From Caldicoprobacter algeriensis (GTDB taxonomy: Bacteria > Bacillota > Clostridia > Caldicoprobacterales > Caldicoprobacteraceae), in contig NZ_JAHUQD010000011.1 in the NCBI RefSeq assembly GCF_023838525.1, forward strand, positions 1-64,000: 64,000 nt of DNA, given 5' to 3'. Every line of letters begins with the position of its first letter. Position 1 is the first letter of the stretch. Positions 26,135-35,316 of the stretch are shown in pieces. Made by a program: the position numbers and the translations under genes. The notes under the pieces are model-generated. The model searched no databases, had not been told where the DNA came from, and worked only from the letters and a program-made list of their open reading frames with translations.

Positions 26135-26656
26135 ATGAAATTAAGAAGGTCCCTTGTTTTGTTTGCCTGTGTGTTACTGGTTTTAATATTTGTTGTTGCT
26201 TGTACGCAAAGGCCTGTGCCGCGGCAGCGCACCGAAAACGTGCCGCGTGCAACCAGGTGGACTGCACCCAGAACGCCCACTACGCCGCCTGCGCCCAATG
26301 TGACGCCCACCCGGGTTGACAACAGGCAGTATGTAGACAGGGCACGCCGTATTGCCGATAACGTGGCTGACCTCAAGGAGATCCAGTCGGCCACATGTGT
26401 CATAAGCGGCAATACCGCCATAATAGGAGTGCAGTTCAGCGAGCAGTATAAGGGTAAAATGACCGACGAGATAAAGAAAAAGATCGATCAGGTGGTTAAA
26501 AGGACCGATACCAGGATTAATAGAGTAGCTGTTACCGCCGATCCTGACATGGTAAGCCGTATACGGGATATTTTCAGGGATATAGGTCGGGGCAGGCCAC
26601 TGTCGGGTTTTGTGAAGGAGATCAATGAGCTGCTCAACAGGATGCAGCCCAAGTGA
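26135..26656 (+). CDS. YhcN/YlaJ family sporulation lipoprotein
   Basis: A 173-residue lipoprotein: signal peptide with lipobox VVAC, Cys about residue 20, a Pro/Thr/Arg-rich linker, then a YhcN/YlaJ domain (RARRIADNVADLKEIQSATC, ... VQFSEQYKGKMTDEIKKKID, ADPDMVSRIRDIFRDI). Such lipoproteins are made in the forespore and sit in the spore inner membrane; some matter for germination or outgrowth. The start follows AAGGAGG. A perfect palindromic terminator overlaps the stop. Confidence 0.85.
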   Translation: MKLRRSLVLFACVLLVLIFVVACTQRPVPRQRTENVPRATRWTAPRTPTTPPAPNVTPTRVDNRQYVDRARRIADNVADLKEIQSATCVISGNTAIIGVQFSEQYKGKMTDEIKKKIDQVVKRTDTRINRVAVTADPDMVSRIRDIFRDIGRGRPLSGFVKEINELLNRMQPK

Positions 26657-26684
26657 GGAATAGGGCTTTAAAGCCCTATTCCTC
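26655..26684. terminator. 30-bp perfect palindrome at the end of the lipoprotein gene
   Basis: GAGGAATAGGGCTTT pairs perfectly with AAAGCCCTATTCCTC (15 bp). AAATATTTTT follows. It can work as a terminator although the T-run is interrupted. Confidence 0.7.
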
Positions 26685-26895
26685 AAATATTTTTAGCGAG
26701 TATCACTGGCACTGCTTATCTCACAGCGATGTGTCATGCGCTGGTATCTCGCCTGATGTTTTCTGCCTGTAAAACCGTATGGTAAAATAAAAATGCGACC
26801 AAATTGTAGTAATTAACCGGGAAAATATAGTATACTTTTAGTAAACAGGGGATTAATCAAAGACTAATAAATCAAGACATAGGGGGTATGCGTTT

Positions 26896-27669
26896 ATGCA
26901 AAAAGCTGTTGAGTTACATAAAAATGGGATGACGTTGAGAGGGATGCTGCACAAGCCCGAGGGCGTGTCTGGAAAGCTTCCAACGGCTTTAATATTCCAT
27001 GGTTTTACCGGCAACAAGATGGAACCGCATTTTATATTTGTCAAGCTGTCGAGGAGGCTGGAGCAGGCGGGTATCGCCAGTTTGAGGTTTGATTTTTTGG
27101 GAAGCGGTGAGAGCGATGGAGAATTCAAGGACATGACGCTGTCAGGGGAGCTTGACGATGCTGAAGCGATTTTAAACTATGTTAAAAGCCTGGAGTTTGT
27201 GGACATAAACAGGATTTTTGCCGTGGGTTTGAGCATGGGCGGTGCGGTGGCCAGCATGTTGGCAGGGCGCCATCCGCAGGACATTGCCGCTCTTTGCCTG
27301 TGGGCTCCGGCCGGCAATATGGGACAGCTTATCCAGGAGAGGATAAAGCAGATCGAGGCCGCAGGAATCGATATAAGCTCTATGGAGTACTTTGACCTGG
27401 GCGGAAATCTTGTGGGTAAAGCTTTTGTGGAGGATGTTCAATCCCTGGACATATTTAAAATAGCCGTTCCTTATGACAAACAGGTGTTGATTTTACACGG
27501 AGACAGGGATGAAGCTGTGCCTCTTAAGACATCCTACAGATATCTGGAAATATATGGCGATAGAGCCAAACTGCACGTGATAGAGGGAGCTGATCACACG
27601 TTCAATAAATGGGAGTGGGAACAGGAGGTAATTGAGAAGACGGTAGAGTTTCTAAAAAGCCATGCGTGA
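26896..27669 (+). CDS. alpha/beta hydrolase (esterase-like)
   Basis: A 257-residue alpha/beta hydrolase. The oxyanion part HGFTGNK (about 33-39), nucleophile elbow GLSMGGAVAS (Ser about 115), acid HGDRDEAVP and base GADHTFN are all in order. It has no signal peptide. Its best relatives are feruloyl-esterase-like or carboxylesterase-like cytoplasmic enzymes with broad ester substrates. The gene lies upstream of the conserved RNA and mgtC but 141 nt away, so joint transcription is possible but unproven. Confidence 0.82.
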   Translation: MQKAVELHKNGMTLRGMLHKPEGVSGKLPTALIFHGFTGNKMEPHFIFVKLSRRLEQAGIASLRFDFLGSGESDGEFKDMTLSGELDDAEAILNYVKSLEFVDINRIFAVGLSMGGAVASMLAGRHPQDIAALCLWAPAGNMGQLIQERIKQIEAAGIDISSMEYFDLGGNLVGKAFVEDVQSLDIFKIAVPYDKQVLILHGDRDEAVPLKTSYRYLEIYGDRAKLHVIEGADHTFNKWEWEQEVIEKTVEFLKSHA

Positions 27670-27689
27670 ATTGTATCCCGGCTTTGTTT

Positions 27690-27757
27690 GGGCTGTTCCA
27701 AATACCGCCTGTTGGGGCTGGGGCAGCTCTAGAGGGCGGATTATAAATACCCCAACC
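27690..27757 (+). ncRNA. candidate pseudoknotted cis-regulatory RNA, copy 2 (before mgtC)
   Basis: The second copy of the element at 11710-11780. Helix A pairs GCTGTTCC (27692-27699) with GGGGCAGC (27720-27727); helix B pairs CCGCC (27705-27709) with GGCGG (27735-27739); helix C pairs GTTGGGG (27711-27717) with CCCCAAC (27750-27756). The single-stranded joints (AAATA before B, ATTATAAATA between B and C) are nearly identical in both copies, which suggests they bind something. The mgtC start (ATG 27811) is 53 nt downstream, against 52 nt for the rnfD copy. Confidence 0.7.
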
Positions 27758-27810
27758 ATGCAAATCAATGTATAAGTGCACTGGTTTGTATGGCGAGGTG
27801 CAGTGGAACT

Positions 27811-28470
27811 ATGTTTTGGGAGGATGTCTTTAAGCTGGTTCTGGCCATGGTGCTGGGCGGGCTTGTGGGGCTGGAAAGAGAGATCACAAACAGGCCAGCT
27901 GGATTTCGGACTCATACGCTGGTTTGCATGGGCTCTACGCTGGTAATGGTCACGTCAATGCACCTGTTTATGTTATACCATGACATAGTCAATCTGGACC
28001 CGGCCCGGCTGGGCGCCCAGGTCATAAGCGGCATCGGTTTTCTGGGAGCCGGTACCATACTCAAGGATAAGGCCAGAGTACGCGGTCTAACCACTGCTGC
28101 CAGCCTGTGGGTTGTAGCGTGCATCGGGTTGGCGGTGGGCGCCGGCCTGTACGGCGTGGCCATATTTGTCGCAGTGCTGGCATATGTTACATTGATACTG
28201 CTCAAAAAGATGGAAAGGTTTCTTAAACAGAGATCAGAAATAGAGGAGATTGAGCTTGACATACGAAACGTTCCGGGCCAGATTGCAAAAGTGACCGAGT
28301 GTATGGGGCGCTTGAACGTTCAGATAAGGGATATAAAAATAGAACCCACCGATGAGCCGTGGGTTCAAACCAAGTTTTATGTGATGCTTCCCCGTGGTAT
28401 GAAACGAGAGGAATTGATGGAAGAGCTACAAACGGTAGAAGGGGTTGAGATTTATACAGAAGGGGCTTAA
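27811..28470 (+). CDS. MgtC/SapB family membrane protein
   Basis: A 219-residue protein with five N-terminal hydrophobic segments carrying the MgtC signature (GGLVGLEREITNRPAGFRTHTLVCMGSTL, here cut as GGLVGLERE and RPAGFRTH; and QVISGIGFLGAGTILKD), followed by a cytoplasmic ACT-like C-terminal domain (about 150-219). MgtC proteins help bacteria cope with low magnesium and modulate ATP synthase or ion balance; they are often controlled by 5' leader RNA. ATG 27811 is the probable start; ATG 27790 is possible. Confidence 0.88.
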   Translation: MFWEDVFKLVLAMVLGGLVGLEREITNRPAGFRTHTLVCMGSTLVMVTSMHLFMLYHDIVNLDPARLGAQVISGIGFLGAGTILKDKARVRGLTTAASLWVVACIGLAVGAGLYGVAIFVAVLAYVTLILLKKMERFLKQRSEIEEIELDIRNVPGQIAKVTECMGRLNVQIRDIKIEPTDEPWVQTKFYVMLPRGMKREELMEELQTVEGVEIYTEGA

Positions 28471-28659
28471 AAGGGGAGTGAACTCTGTTTTTAAATTATA
28501 TCCGTTATTGAGGGCCCATAGAATACGAGGTTTAAATCTCATGGCCCTTATTGTCGGTATAAGCAGGCATTGATTTCCGTATGCACAGCGTCTTATGTGT
28601 AGAATGGTTTACGGTAAAGTATTCAAGTTAAGGTATTTATCATTTGTGCGTGAGAATAA
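28471..28659 (+). other. spacer between convergent mgtC and hcp
   Basis: No gene is seen. An imperfect inverted repeat (AGGGCCCAT ... ATGGCCCT, about 28510-28550) may end mgtC transcription. Confidence 0.35.
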
Positions 28660-28692
28660 AAAAAGGGCTGACCGCATTGGGCAGCCCTTTTA
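28660..28692 (-). terminator. terminator of hcp (works in both directions)
   Basis: On the minus strand a stem AAAAGGGCTG / CAGCCCTTTT with a mismatch near the loop is followed by a T-run; A- and T-runs on both sides make it usable from either direction. Confidence 0.8.
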
Positions 28693-28754
28693 ACTTTTAC
28701 ATTATTTCAGCCGTTGGGTTTTCATAAACCATTATAAGCCATTGGCCTTGCGGG

Positions 28755-30407
28755 TCACTCGGCCATAAACATCTTTATATCATCGTCCACGTTGGTTATG
28801 CCGCCAATGCCGAATTTTTCAACCAGCACCTTGGCAACGTTGGGGGACAGAAATGCGGGCAGCGTTGGGCCCAGGTGGATGTTCTTCACGCCCAGGTACA
28901 GCAGCGCAAGCAGCACTATGACCGCTTTCTGCTCATACCATGCGATGTTGTAAGCTATGGGCAGCTCATTTACGTCCTCAAGCCCAAAGGCTTCTTTGAG
29001 CTTGAGTGCAATTATGGCCAGGGAATAGGAGTCATTGCACTGCCCTGCGTCCAGCACTCTTGGTATGCCGTCTATGTCTCCAAGGCTCAGCTTGTTGTAC
29101 CTGTATTTGGCGCATCCAGCTGTCAGTATGACGGTGTCGTGCGGCAGTTTCCTGGCAAATTCTGCGTAGTATTCCCTGCTCTTCATCCGGCCGTCGCATC
29201 CCGCCATCACAAAGAATTTCTTAATCTTTCCTGCTTTTATAGCTTCAACTACTTTGTCGGCCAGGCTGAGCACGGTGTTGTGCGCAAATCCCCCTATAAT
29301 TTCCCCGGTCTCAATCTCGGTAGGCGGTGCACACCTCTTGGCATGCTCGATTATCTCGGAGAAGTCTTTTGTACCGTCCTCACGAACCGGAATGTGCTTG
29401 ACTCCGGGATAGCCTACTACGCCGGTGGTGTACAGCCTGTCCTTGTAGGAATCCTTGGGCGGTATCAAGCAGTTAGTGGTCATCAGGATAGGCCCGTTGA
29501 AGCTCTCAAACTCCTTGTCCTGTTTCCACCAGGCGTTCCCGTAGTTACCAACGAAGTGCTCATACTTCTTGAATGCCGGGTAGTAGTGGGCAGGGAGCAT
29601 CTCGCCGTGGGTATAGACATCTACGCCGGTCCCTTCTGTCTGCCTCAGCAGCTCCTCAAGGTCTTTCAGGTCATGGCCGCTTATCAGTATACCGGGATTG
29701 TTTCTCACGCCGATGTTTACCCTGGTGATTTCGGGATTGCCGTAGGTGGATGTGTTGGCCTTATCCAGCAGTGCCATAACCTGAACCCCGTATTTGCCTG
29801 CTTCCATGGCCAGTGCCACCAGATCGTGGGCCGTTAGGCTGTCGTCAAGGAGCGTGGCCAGCGCCTTCTGCATGAAGCCGTACACCTCATCATCCTCATA
29901 TCCCAGGACTCGAGCATGGTATGCATAGGCTGCCATACCCTTAACACCATACAGTACCAGCGACTTTAAAGAACGTATGTCCTCGTTCTCTTCGGCAAGC
30001 AGGCCCACGGTTATTGCTTTTGCCTCAAAGTCCTCTAGGGTTTTACCTGTCCACACAGCGGCATCGTGGAGATTTTCGTCCAGCTTTATGCCTGCATTCA
30101 TCACCTGTTCTTTCAGCTGATCCCTTAGGTTGAGCGCCTGGGTTATCCTCTCCACAAAGTATTTCTTGTCGAAGTTGACGTTTGTAATGGTGGAGAACAG
30201 GCTTTCAATGATGAATTTATCGGCTTCAGAAGTCTTAATGCCTGCCTCTCTCAATTTTGTGGTATAGACGGATATTCCCTTCAGCACATAGATTAAGAGG
30301 TCCTGCAGATTTGCCACATCGTCGGTTTTACCGCACACTCCTCTTAACGTGCATCCTGTACCCTTTGCCGCTTCCTGGCATTGATTGCAGAACATGCTCA
30401 TAAACAT
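28755..30407 (-). CDS. hcp: hybrid cluster protein (hydroxylamine/NO reductase type)
   Basis: A 550-residue hybrid-cluster protein. The N-terminal Cys set [20 protein letters not shown] holds the [4Fe-4S] cluster. Hybrid-cluster ligands are visible in [49 protein letters not shown] and YEQKA. Hcp reduces nitric oxide or hydroxylamine and protects against nitrosative stress, and can S-nitrosylate proteins. ATG 30407 follows AGGAGG. It is the second gene of a minus-strand pair with a ferredoxin-like protein, facing away from a Crp/Fnr regulator. Confidence 0.95.
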   Translation of the reverse strand: MFMSMFCNQCQEAAKGTGCTLRGVCGKTDDVANLQDLLIYVLKGISVYTTKLREAGIKTSEADKFIIESLFSTITNVNFDKKYFVERITQALNLRDQLKEQVMNAGIKLDENLHDAAVWTGKTLEDFEAKAITVGLLAEENEDIRSLKSLVLYGVKGMAAYAYHARVLGYEDDEVYGFMQKALATLLDDSLTAHDLVALAMEAGKYGVQVMALLDKANTSTYGNPEITRVNIGVRNNPGILISGHDLKDLEELLRQTEGTGVDVYTHGEMLPAHYYPAFKKYEHFVGNYGNAWWKQDKEFESFNGPILMTTNCLIPPKDSYKDRLYTTGVVGYPGVKHIPVREDGTKDFSEIIEHAKRCAPPTEIETGEIIGGFAHNTVLSLADKVVEAIKAGKIKKFFVMAGCDGRMKSREYYAEFARKLPHDTVILTAGCAKYRYNKLSLGDIDGIPRVLDAGQCNDSYSLAIIALKLKEAFGLEDVNELPIAYNIAWYEQKAVIVLLALLYLGVKNIHLGPTLPAFLSPNVAKVLVEKFGIGGITNVDDDIKMFMAE

Positions 30408-30597
30408 ATCAACCTCCTCTTGAAGATTTATTTGTCTAAAATATTTTGAGTTAATGTCAATTACGCAAAGACGTTTACAAAAACACTATGCTTTTCTGTT
30501 TTCGACTTCCACACTGGTTCCCATATAAGCATTCCATGCCAATTTTAGTCAGCCATTACCTTGACGGTTTTAATTGGTCAGGCAGTGCCCGTTTTAC

Positions 30598-31305
30598 TCA
30601 GTCTTCGATGATATGCCCGTCTATCGAGATGGTGACCACGCGCCATGGAATCATCTTCCCGCTCCTAATAAGAGCGTCTTTTACCGCATATGCCAGACCG
30701 CTGCAGCAGGGAACTTCCATCTTGAGAACTGTAATGCTCTTTATGTCGTTGTATTTCAGGATGTCGGTTAGCTTATCTGAATACTCCGCATCATCCAGCT
30801 TTGGGCAGCCGATGAGCGTGATCTTGTTGCGCATGAAGTCCTGGTGAATGCTGGCGTAGGCGTATGCGGTGCAGTCGGCTGCCACCAGTAGATGGGCGTT
30901 GCGAAAGTAAGGCGCGTTTGCCGGTACCAGCCTGATCTGGCATGGCCACTGGCGCAGCTGTGACTCGACCGGTACATGGGCCTGCTGCTGTGCCGACATG
31001 TCAGAAGGCCTTTCCATGGCCCTGACCTGTGTGCCCGGACAGCCGCATGGCAGCGTCCCTTCCATCTTTTGCATTATATGCTGCTTGACCGTTTCTTCGT
31101 CAAAGGGCTGTGCCTCACGCTCCTCGATGGTGATGGCTCCCATAGGGCATTCCGGCAGGCAGGCTCCTAGTCCATCGCAGTACGACTCCGACACCAGGGT
31201 GGCCTTGCCGTTTATGAGCTGCAGCGCGCCCTCGTGACAGGCGTCTATGCACAGGCCGCAGCCGTTACACTTCTCTTGGTCGATCTTTACAATTTTCCTT
31301 ATCAC
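30598..31305 (-). CDS. 4Fe-4S protein paired with Hcp
   Basis: A 235-residue protein: an N-terminal two-cluster ferredoxin domain (CNGCGLCIDACHEGAL and CDGLGACLPECPMGAI), a linker with CGCPG, and a C-terminal domain of about 120 residues (LVPANAPYFRNAHLLVAADC, ITLIGCPKLDD, VLKMEVPCCSGLAYAVKDAL). This arrangement is regularly found next to hcp in Clostridia and probably supplies electrons to Hcp. GTG 31305 follows AAAGGAGG. The 190-nt gap to hcp holds no gene but contains a TTTACAAAAA motif at 30475-30484. Confidence 0.85.
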   Translation of the reverse strand: MIRKIVKIDQEKCNGCGLCIDACHEGALQLINGKATLVSESYCDGLGACLPECPMGAITIEEREAQPFDEETVKQHIMQKMEGTLPCGCPGTQVRAMERPSDMSAQQQAHVPVESQLRQWPCQIRLVPANAPYFRNAHLLVAADCTAYAYASIHQDFMRNKITLIGCPKLDDAEYSDKLTDILKYNDIKSITVLKMEVPCCSGLAYAVKDALIRSGKMIPWRVVTISIDGHIIED

Positions 31306-31357
31306 AGATCTTTACCTCCTTTTACAAAAATTCATTGCGTTGGTGCTTTCTACTTTG

Positions 31358-31386
31358 TTGTCTTGCTGCGGTTATTATATTATAAT
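31358..31386 (+). promoter_or_regulatory. promoter of the Crp/Fnr regulator
   Basis: TTGTCT (31358-31363), a 17-nt spacer and TATAAT (31381-31386). Downstream at 31411-31420 lies TGTTACAAAA; a related TTTACAAAAA lies at 31321-31330 before the ferredoxin gene and at 30475-30484 before hcp. These three may be sites for the regulator itself. Confidence 0.55.
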
Positions 31387-31438
31387 TACAATCGGCGTGT
31401 CGGTATCTGGTGTTACAAAAAAGTTAAAGGGTGGTCAT

Positions 31439-32134
31439 ATGGCGTTTGAAAACTATGTAGAAGTGCTTTCCAGATCCGAGTTATTCAGAGACTTTGATAG
31501 AGACGAAGTTGCTTCAATGCTGAAGTGCCTTGAGCCAAAGATAAAGGAGTATGGCAAAGGGAATTACTTGGCCGTAGCTGGGGAAGAGTTCCAAGGTATA
31601 GGGATCGTGCTGGAGGGAGAGGCGGCAGCCTACAAGGAAAACATCGCCGGAACGCGGGTCATAATGGTGCTGCTCAAGCCCGGGGATGTGTTTGGCGAGA
31701 TTGTGGCTTTTTCTTCGCAATCCCAGTGGCCGGTGACCGTTGAGGCGCAGCAGCCATGCAAGGCGCTTTTTATAAGCCGGGAGAAGATTGTGGGGGAGTG
31801 TAGACACCTGTGCCCATGGCACAGGAAGCTCATCGAGAATATGCTCATGATGGTGTCTGAACGGGCGCTTACATTGAGCAGAAAAGTGGAATATTTGTCC
31901 ATAAAGAGCATACGGGGCAAGATAAGCACCTATTTGCTGGAACAGTACAAAAAGACAGGGAAGACCACCTTTATGTTGCCCATGAATCGCAATGAGCTGG
32001 CAGATTTTCTGAACGTGTCGCGGCCTTCCCTGTCAAGGGAGATGTGCAGCATGCGGGATGAAGGGATCATAGACTTCCATCGAGCCTCGGTGCGGATCAA
32101 GGACCTGCAGGCGTTAAAAAGGATGGCACAGTGA
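31439..32134 (+). CDS. Crp/Fnr family regulator (likely regulator of hcp)
   Basis: A 231-residue protein with an N-terminal cyclic-nucleotide-binding-like sensor domain (about 10-130, including LKPGDVFGEIVAF) and a C-terminal winged helix with the recognition stretch NRNELADFLNVSRPSLSREM. Cys residues at GECRHLCPWH near the domain border could serve sensing, but no classical Fnr Cys set is seen. Regulators of this kind (HcpR group) control hcp in anaerobes in response to nitric oxide. It is divergent from the ferredoxin-hcp pair. ATG 31439 follows AAAGGGTGG. Confidence 0.85.
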   Translation: MAFENYVEVLSRSELFRDFDRDEVASMLKCLEPKIKEYGKGNYLAVAGEEFQGIGIVLEGEAAAYKENIAGTRVIMVLLKPGDVFGEIVAFSSQSQWPVTVEAQQPCKALFISREKIVGECRHLCPWHRKLIENMLMMVSERALTLSRKVEYLSIKSIRGKISTYLLEQYKKTGKTTFMLPMNRNELADFLNVSRPSLSREMCSMRDEGIIDFHRASVRIKDLQALKRMAQ

Positions 32135-32331
32135 CATCTATTGGCTGTTGACGGCAGGGTTTGTGTCAAATGGCCGGACAGGGTAGTCAATATATAAGGA
32201 CTGTCATCCTAATAAAGTGGCCTACGAATACGATCACAGCGACAACATAACGATTATGGCCCGTACAGCCGTAACTCGAATGAACTTTCGGACAGGCTTA
32301 TGTGCAGGTCCGAAAACGAAGTATGCCCAGC

Positions 32332-33813
32332 CTACAGGAAGGGGCTGTACTCCTGGGCTTGTATGGCGGGAGCCGTGCTTTCTCCTAGATATTCGTGAAG
32401 GACTTCTCCCACTATCCTGACCCCCGTCTCTATTTTAGCCGAATGTACTGCAGCAAAGCTCATTCTGAAATGGCTTGTGTCGGCGCCTTTGCTGTAAAAC
32501 AGGGAGCCGGGTGTTATGAGCACTCCTCTTTTGAGGCACCGGGCATACAGCTCTTGGTCGCTGTACCCTGGGGGCAGTTCAAACCACATATGCAGTCCTC
32601 CGCCCGGGGCTTTGTACCTTATGCTTTTGGGGAAGCTCTTTTTTACAGCTTCTAGAAAGATTTCATATCTCTTTTTGTACTTTTCTTTCATGTAGTTTAT
32701 ATGTTCAATCCATATGTTTTCTCTGAGATACAGGTCAAACGTCCGCTGTATAAGCCCAGAGGTCGAGATATCCGACGTATGCTTGGCTGCAAGAACCCTG
32801 CCGCGCAAGGATTCGGGCACAACCATGAAACCAAGCCTCAGCCCCGGCATGAATATTTTGGAGAAGCTCTTGATGTATATCACTACCTGGCACCTGTCGA
32901 GCGATTTTAAAGGTAGAGAAGGGCTACCGGTGAACGACAATTCGCTGAGGAAATCGTCCTCCACGATAAAAGCATTGTGCTCACGAGCTATCTTCAGCAT
33001 CTCCAGCTTTTTCTCGTGCGAATAAGAATACCCGGTTGGGTTCTGAAAGTTGGGCATTACATATATGAACTTGGGATTATATGTGGCTAGCCTGTGTTTC
33101 AGGGTTTCGATGTCTATGCCGTCCTCCTGCATGGGTATTTCGACTATTTTGGCTCCCCTGGATTTGAAAGCCTCCAGTGCACCCCTGTAAGTGGGGCTTT
33201 CGACGAACACGCAGTCGCCGTACTCAATCAGGGCTTTTGAAACGATGTCTATTCCCTGCTGGGCTCCCGAGATCACCTGTATATCATCCACCAGAACGTC
33301 TATGGAAAAGTTTTTTAGATAATCGCAAATTGACTGCCTCAAGGGCTGGTAGCCCTGGACCTGCTGATACCCAAAAGCCTCGCCCTTATCCCGATCCAGA
33401 ACCCTGTTGATGAGAGCCTTGAAACTATCAACGGGGAACAGATCAGGAGTAGGCGTGGTACTTGCAAAGTTTATAGTATCCTCCCTGAGTTGTATTTGCC
33501 CCTTTTCCATCATCTTTAGGTGTTCGGTTTCATCCCGGAGATGTAATGGCTGCTCATGCCTGGTGGAGGATGCGACATATGTTCCGCTGCCCACTATGGA
33601 GTAGGCCAGCCCTTCGCTTTCAAGCCTTTTGTATGCATTGACCACCGTTATGGTGTTTACCCCCAGCTGCTGTGCCAGCTTTCGGATGGGGGGAAGCTTG
33701 TCGTTTGGCCGGAAAACCCCTTCTACAATCAGGTTTTTAAGCTGCAGAAAAAGCTGGATGTACAAAGGCGTATCAATGCTGTCGTCAAGGTATATAGACA
33801 ATTTCTTATCCAC
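32332..33813 (-). CDS. MocR/PdxR-type GntR regulator with aminotransferase domain
   Basis: A 493-residue regulator: N-terminal GntR winged helix (about 10-80, with PPIRKLAQQLGVNTITVVNAYKRLESEG) joined to a class I aminotransferase-like domain (about 115-470). The PLP-lysine region is YIKSFSKIFMPGLRLGF. MocR proteins bind pyridoxal phosphate; the PdxR group controls vitamin B6 synthesis. Because it is transcribed divergently from pdxS across a 549-nt spacer, a PdxR role is likely. The start is GTG 33813 after AAAGGAGAAG. Confidence 0.88.
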   Translation of the reverse strand: MDKKLSIYLDDSIDTPLYIQLFLQLKNLIVEGVFRPNDKLPPIRKLAQQLGVNTITVVNAYKRLESEGLAYSIVGSGTYVASSTRHEQPLHLRDETEHLKMMEKGQIQLREDTINFASTTPTPDLFPVDSFKALINRVLDRDKGEAFGYQQVQGYQPLRQSICDYLKNFSIDVLVDDIQVISGAQQGIDIVSKALIEYGDCVFVESPTYRGALEAFKSRGAKIVEIPMQEDGIDIETLKHRLATYNPKFIYVMPNFQNPTGYSYSHEKKLEMLKIAREHNAFIVEDDFLSELSFTGSPSLPLKSLDRCQVVIYIKSFSKIFMPGLRLGFMVVPESLRGRVLAAKHTSDISTSGLIQRTFDLYLRENIWIEHINYMKEKYKKRYEIFLEAVKKSFPKSIRYKAPGGGLHMWFELPPGYSDQELYARCLKRGVLITPGSLFYSKGADTSHFRMSFAAVHSAKIETGVRIVGEVLHEYLGESTAPAIQAQEYSPFL

Positions 33814-33915
33814 AGACGGACTTCTCCTTTCGCTCTCAAAGCTTTATCATTTGTGTCTTTTTGGTGTTTGATTTTTAGCTTGGGTGGGCATCAGGCAATT
33901 GCGTCGCCCCCTGGT

Positions 33916-34045
33916 TCCAACACCCTTAAGCAACCCGCTTGAGCCAATATACTTGAACCAATGCATTTCAACCAACCCGCTTGAACCCATACGCTCAAGT
34001 TAATACATCTCAGCCAATAGATTGGAGCCCACAAATTTGCGTCAA
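33916..34045. repeat. imperfect 14-15 bp tandem repeats between pdxR-like gene and pdxS
   Basis: About eight degenerate units of 14-15 bp share the core (G)CTTGAACCAAT. The 12-mer CAACCCGCTTGA is exactly repeated at 33931-33942 and 33973-33984, 42 bp apart, that is four helical turns. Direct repeats on the same DNA face are typical MocR/PdxR operators. No gene is seen in 33814-34362 otherwise. Confidence 0.5.
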
Positions 34046-34241
34046 CAGGGCTGTCTTGTGAAATTCAATTCGTAAACCTGCATCAACGAAGCTGCAGCGA
34101 GTTCAACTCCATGAATTTAAGGAATCAATTTGGGATGATGAGCTTAAAACGTTTCAATCCTCAGCTGTTTTTGCTTTGATTTTTGTTATCAGCTTCCTTA
34201 AATAGGTTTTACAGGTGATTAAAAATTTACTCCGCTCCTTA

Positions 34242-34270
34242 TTGACAGCATAACATTTTTGTGATTTAAT
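34242..34270 (+). promoter_or_regulatory. promoter of pdxS
   Basis: TTGACA (34242-34247), 17-nt spacer, TTTAAT (34265-34270), about 90 nt before the pdxS start. Confidence 0.7.
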
Positions 34271-34362
34271 AACACTAACAATACAATTATACAATAAAAG
34301 CGAATGTATCGCAACAATTTATTGATTCAGCCTGTAAAAAATTGTGTGGAGGAGGATTTGTT

Positions 34363-35241
34363 ATGGAGCAGGTCTTTGAGAAGAACAGGGAGCTAAACGA
34401 GAGGCTAAAGGGCGGGGTCATAATGGATGTGGTGACGCCCGAGCAGGCTGTCATTGCAGAAAAGGCCGGGGCGGTTGCCGTGATGGCTCTGGAGAGGGTG
34501 CCGGCCGATATAAGACGGCATGGTGGTGTAGCCCGTATGTCTGATCCCAAGCTGATTAAGGAGATAAAGGCGGCGGTGTCCATACCTGTGATGGCCAAGG
34601 TAAGGATAGGCCATTTTGTGGAAGCACAGATACTAGAGGCAATAGGTATCGACTATATCGATGAGAGCGAGGTTTTGACGCCGGCCGATGACCGGTACCA
34701 TATCGATAAAAAGCCATTCAAGGTGCCCTTTGTATGCGGAGCACGCAATCTGGGCGAGGCTTTGAGGAGGATAGGCGAAGGGGCGTCCATGATAAGAACT
34801 AAGGGTGAGGCCGGTACTGGTAATGTGGTTGAAGCGGTGCGCCACGTGAGGACTATGATGGCCGAGATAAGGAGCCTGCAGGGCATGTCCAGGGAGGAGC
34901 TGATAATAGCAGCGAAGGAGATGGGAGCCCCCTACCACCTGGTGGAGTATGTGGCCCAGCACGGGAGACTTCCGGTTCTCAACTTCGCTGCTGGCGGAAT
35001 AGCCACCCCTGCCGATGCGGCGCTCATGATGCAGCTTGGATGCGATGGAGTGTTTGTCGGGTCGGGTATATTCAAATCCTCCAACCCTGAGAAGATGGCC
35101 AGAGCGATAGTCGAGGCAGTCAAGCACTATAACGATCCCAAGGTGCTGGCAGAGGTGTCAGAGGACCTGGGCGAGCCCATGTATGGTTTGGAGATCGATA
35201 AATTGGATGAAAAGGACAGGTATGCGGATAGAGGCTGGTAA
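34363..35241 (+). CDS. pdxS: pyridoxal 5'-phosphate synthase subunit PdxS
   Basis: A 292-residue (beta/alpha)8 enzyme that builds PLP from ribose-5-phosphate, glyceraldehyde-3-phosphate and ammonia. Signature parts are [49 protein letters not shown] (catalytic Lys) and [16 protein letters not shown]. The partner glutaminase PdxT normally follows, but the next gene is bpsA and no pdxT is in the window. ATG 34363 is placed by homology; a GGAGGAGG site lies ahead. The stop codon lies in a hairpin (35230-35269). Confidence 0.95.
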   Translation: MEQVFEKNRELNERLKGGVIMDVVTPEQAVIAEKAGAVAVMALERVPADIRRHGGVARMSDPKLIKEIKAAVSIPVMAKVRIGHFVEAQILEAIGIDYIDESEVLTPADDRYHIDKKPFKVPFVCGARNLGEALRRIGEGASMIRTKGEAGTGNVVEAVRHVRTMMAEIRSLQGMSREELIIAAKEMGAPYHLVEYVAQHGRLPVLNFAAGGIATPADAALMMQLGCDGVFVGSGIFKSSNPEKMARAIVEAVKHYNDPKVLAEVSEDLGEPMYGLEIDKLDEKDRYADRGW

Positions 35242-35269
35242 AAGGTATTTCACTATTTCACCAGCCTCT
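35230..35269 (+). terminator. hairpin at the pdxS stop codon
   Basis: AGAGGCTGGT pairs with ACCAGCCTCT (10 bp, 20-nt loop). No T-run follows; the bpsA promoter begins 2 nt later. It may stabilise or end the pdxS message. Confidence 0.5.
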
Positions 35270-35270
35270 C

Positions 35271-35299
35271 TTGACTTATTAAGGGGAAATTTGTATAAT
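35271..35299 (+). promoter_or_regulatory. promoter of bpsA
   Basis: TTGACT (35271-35276), 17-nt spacer, TATAAT (35294-35299): a strong sigma-A promoter giving a leader of about 90 nt. Confidence 0.8.
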
Positions 35300-35316
35300 G
35301 ATTAGCGTTGTGACAT

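Noticed and set aside
28875-29837. A 320-codon plus-strand frame
   Set aside because: It lies entirely opposite hcp, which has clear catalytic motifs; the frame is a by-product of codon bias.
33916-34045. CRISPR array
   Set aside because: The repeated units are 14-15 bp, strongly diverged and without unique spacers; no cas gene is in the window.
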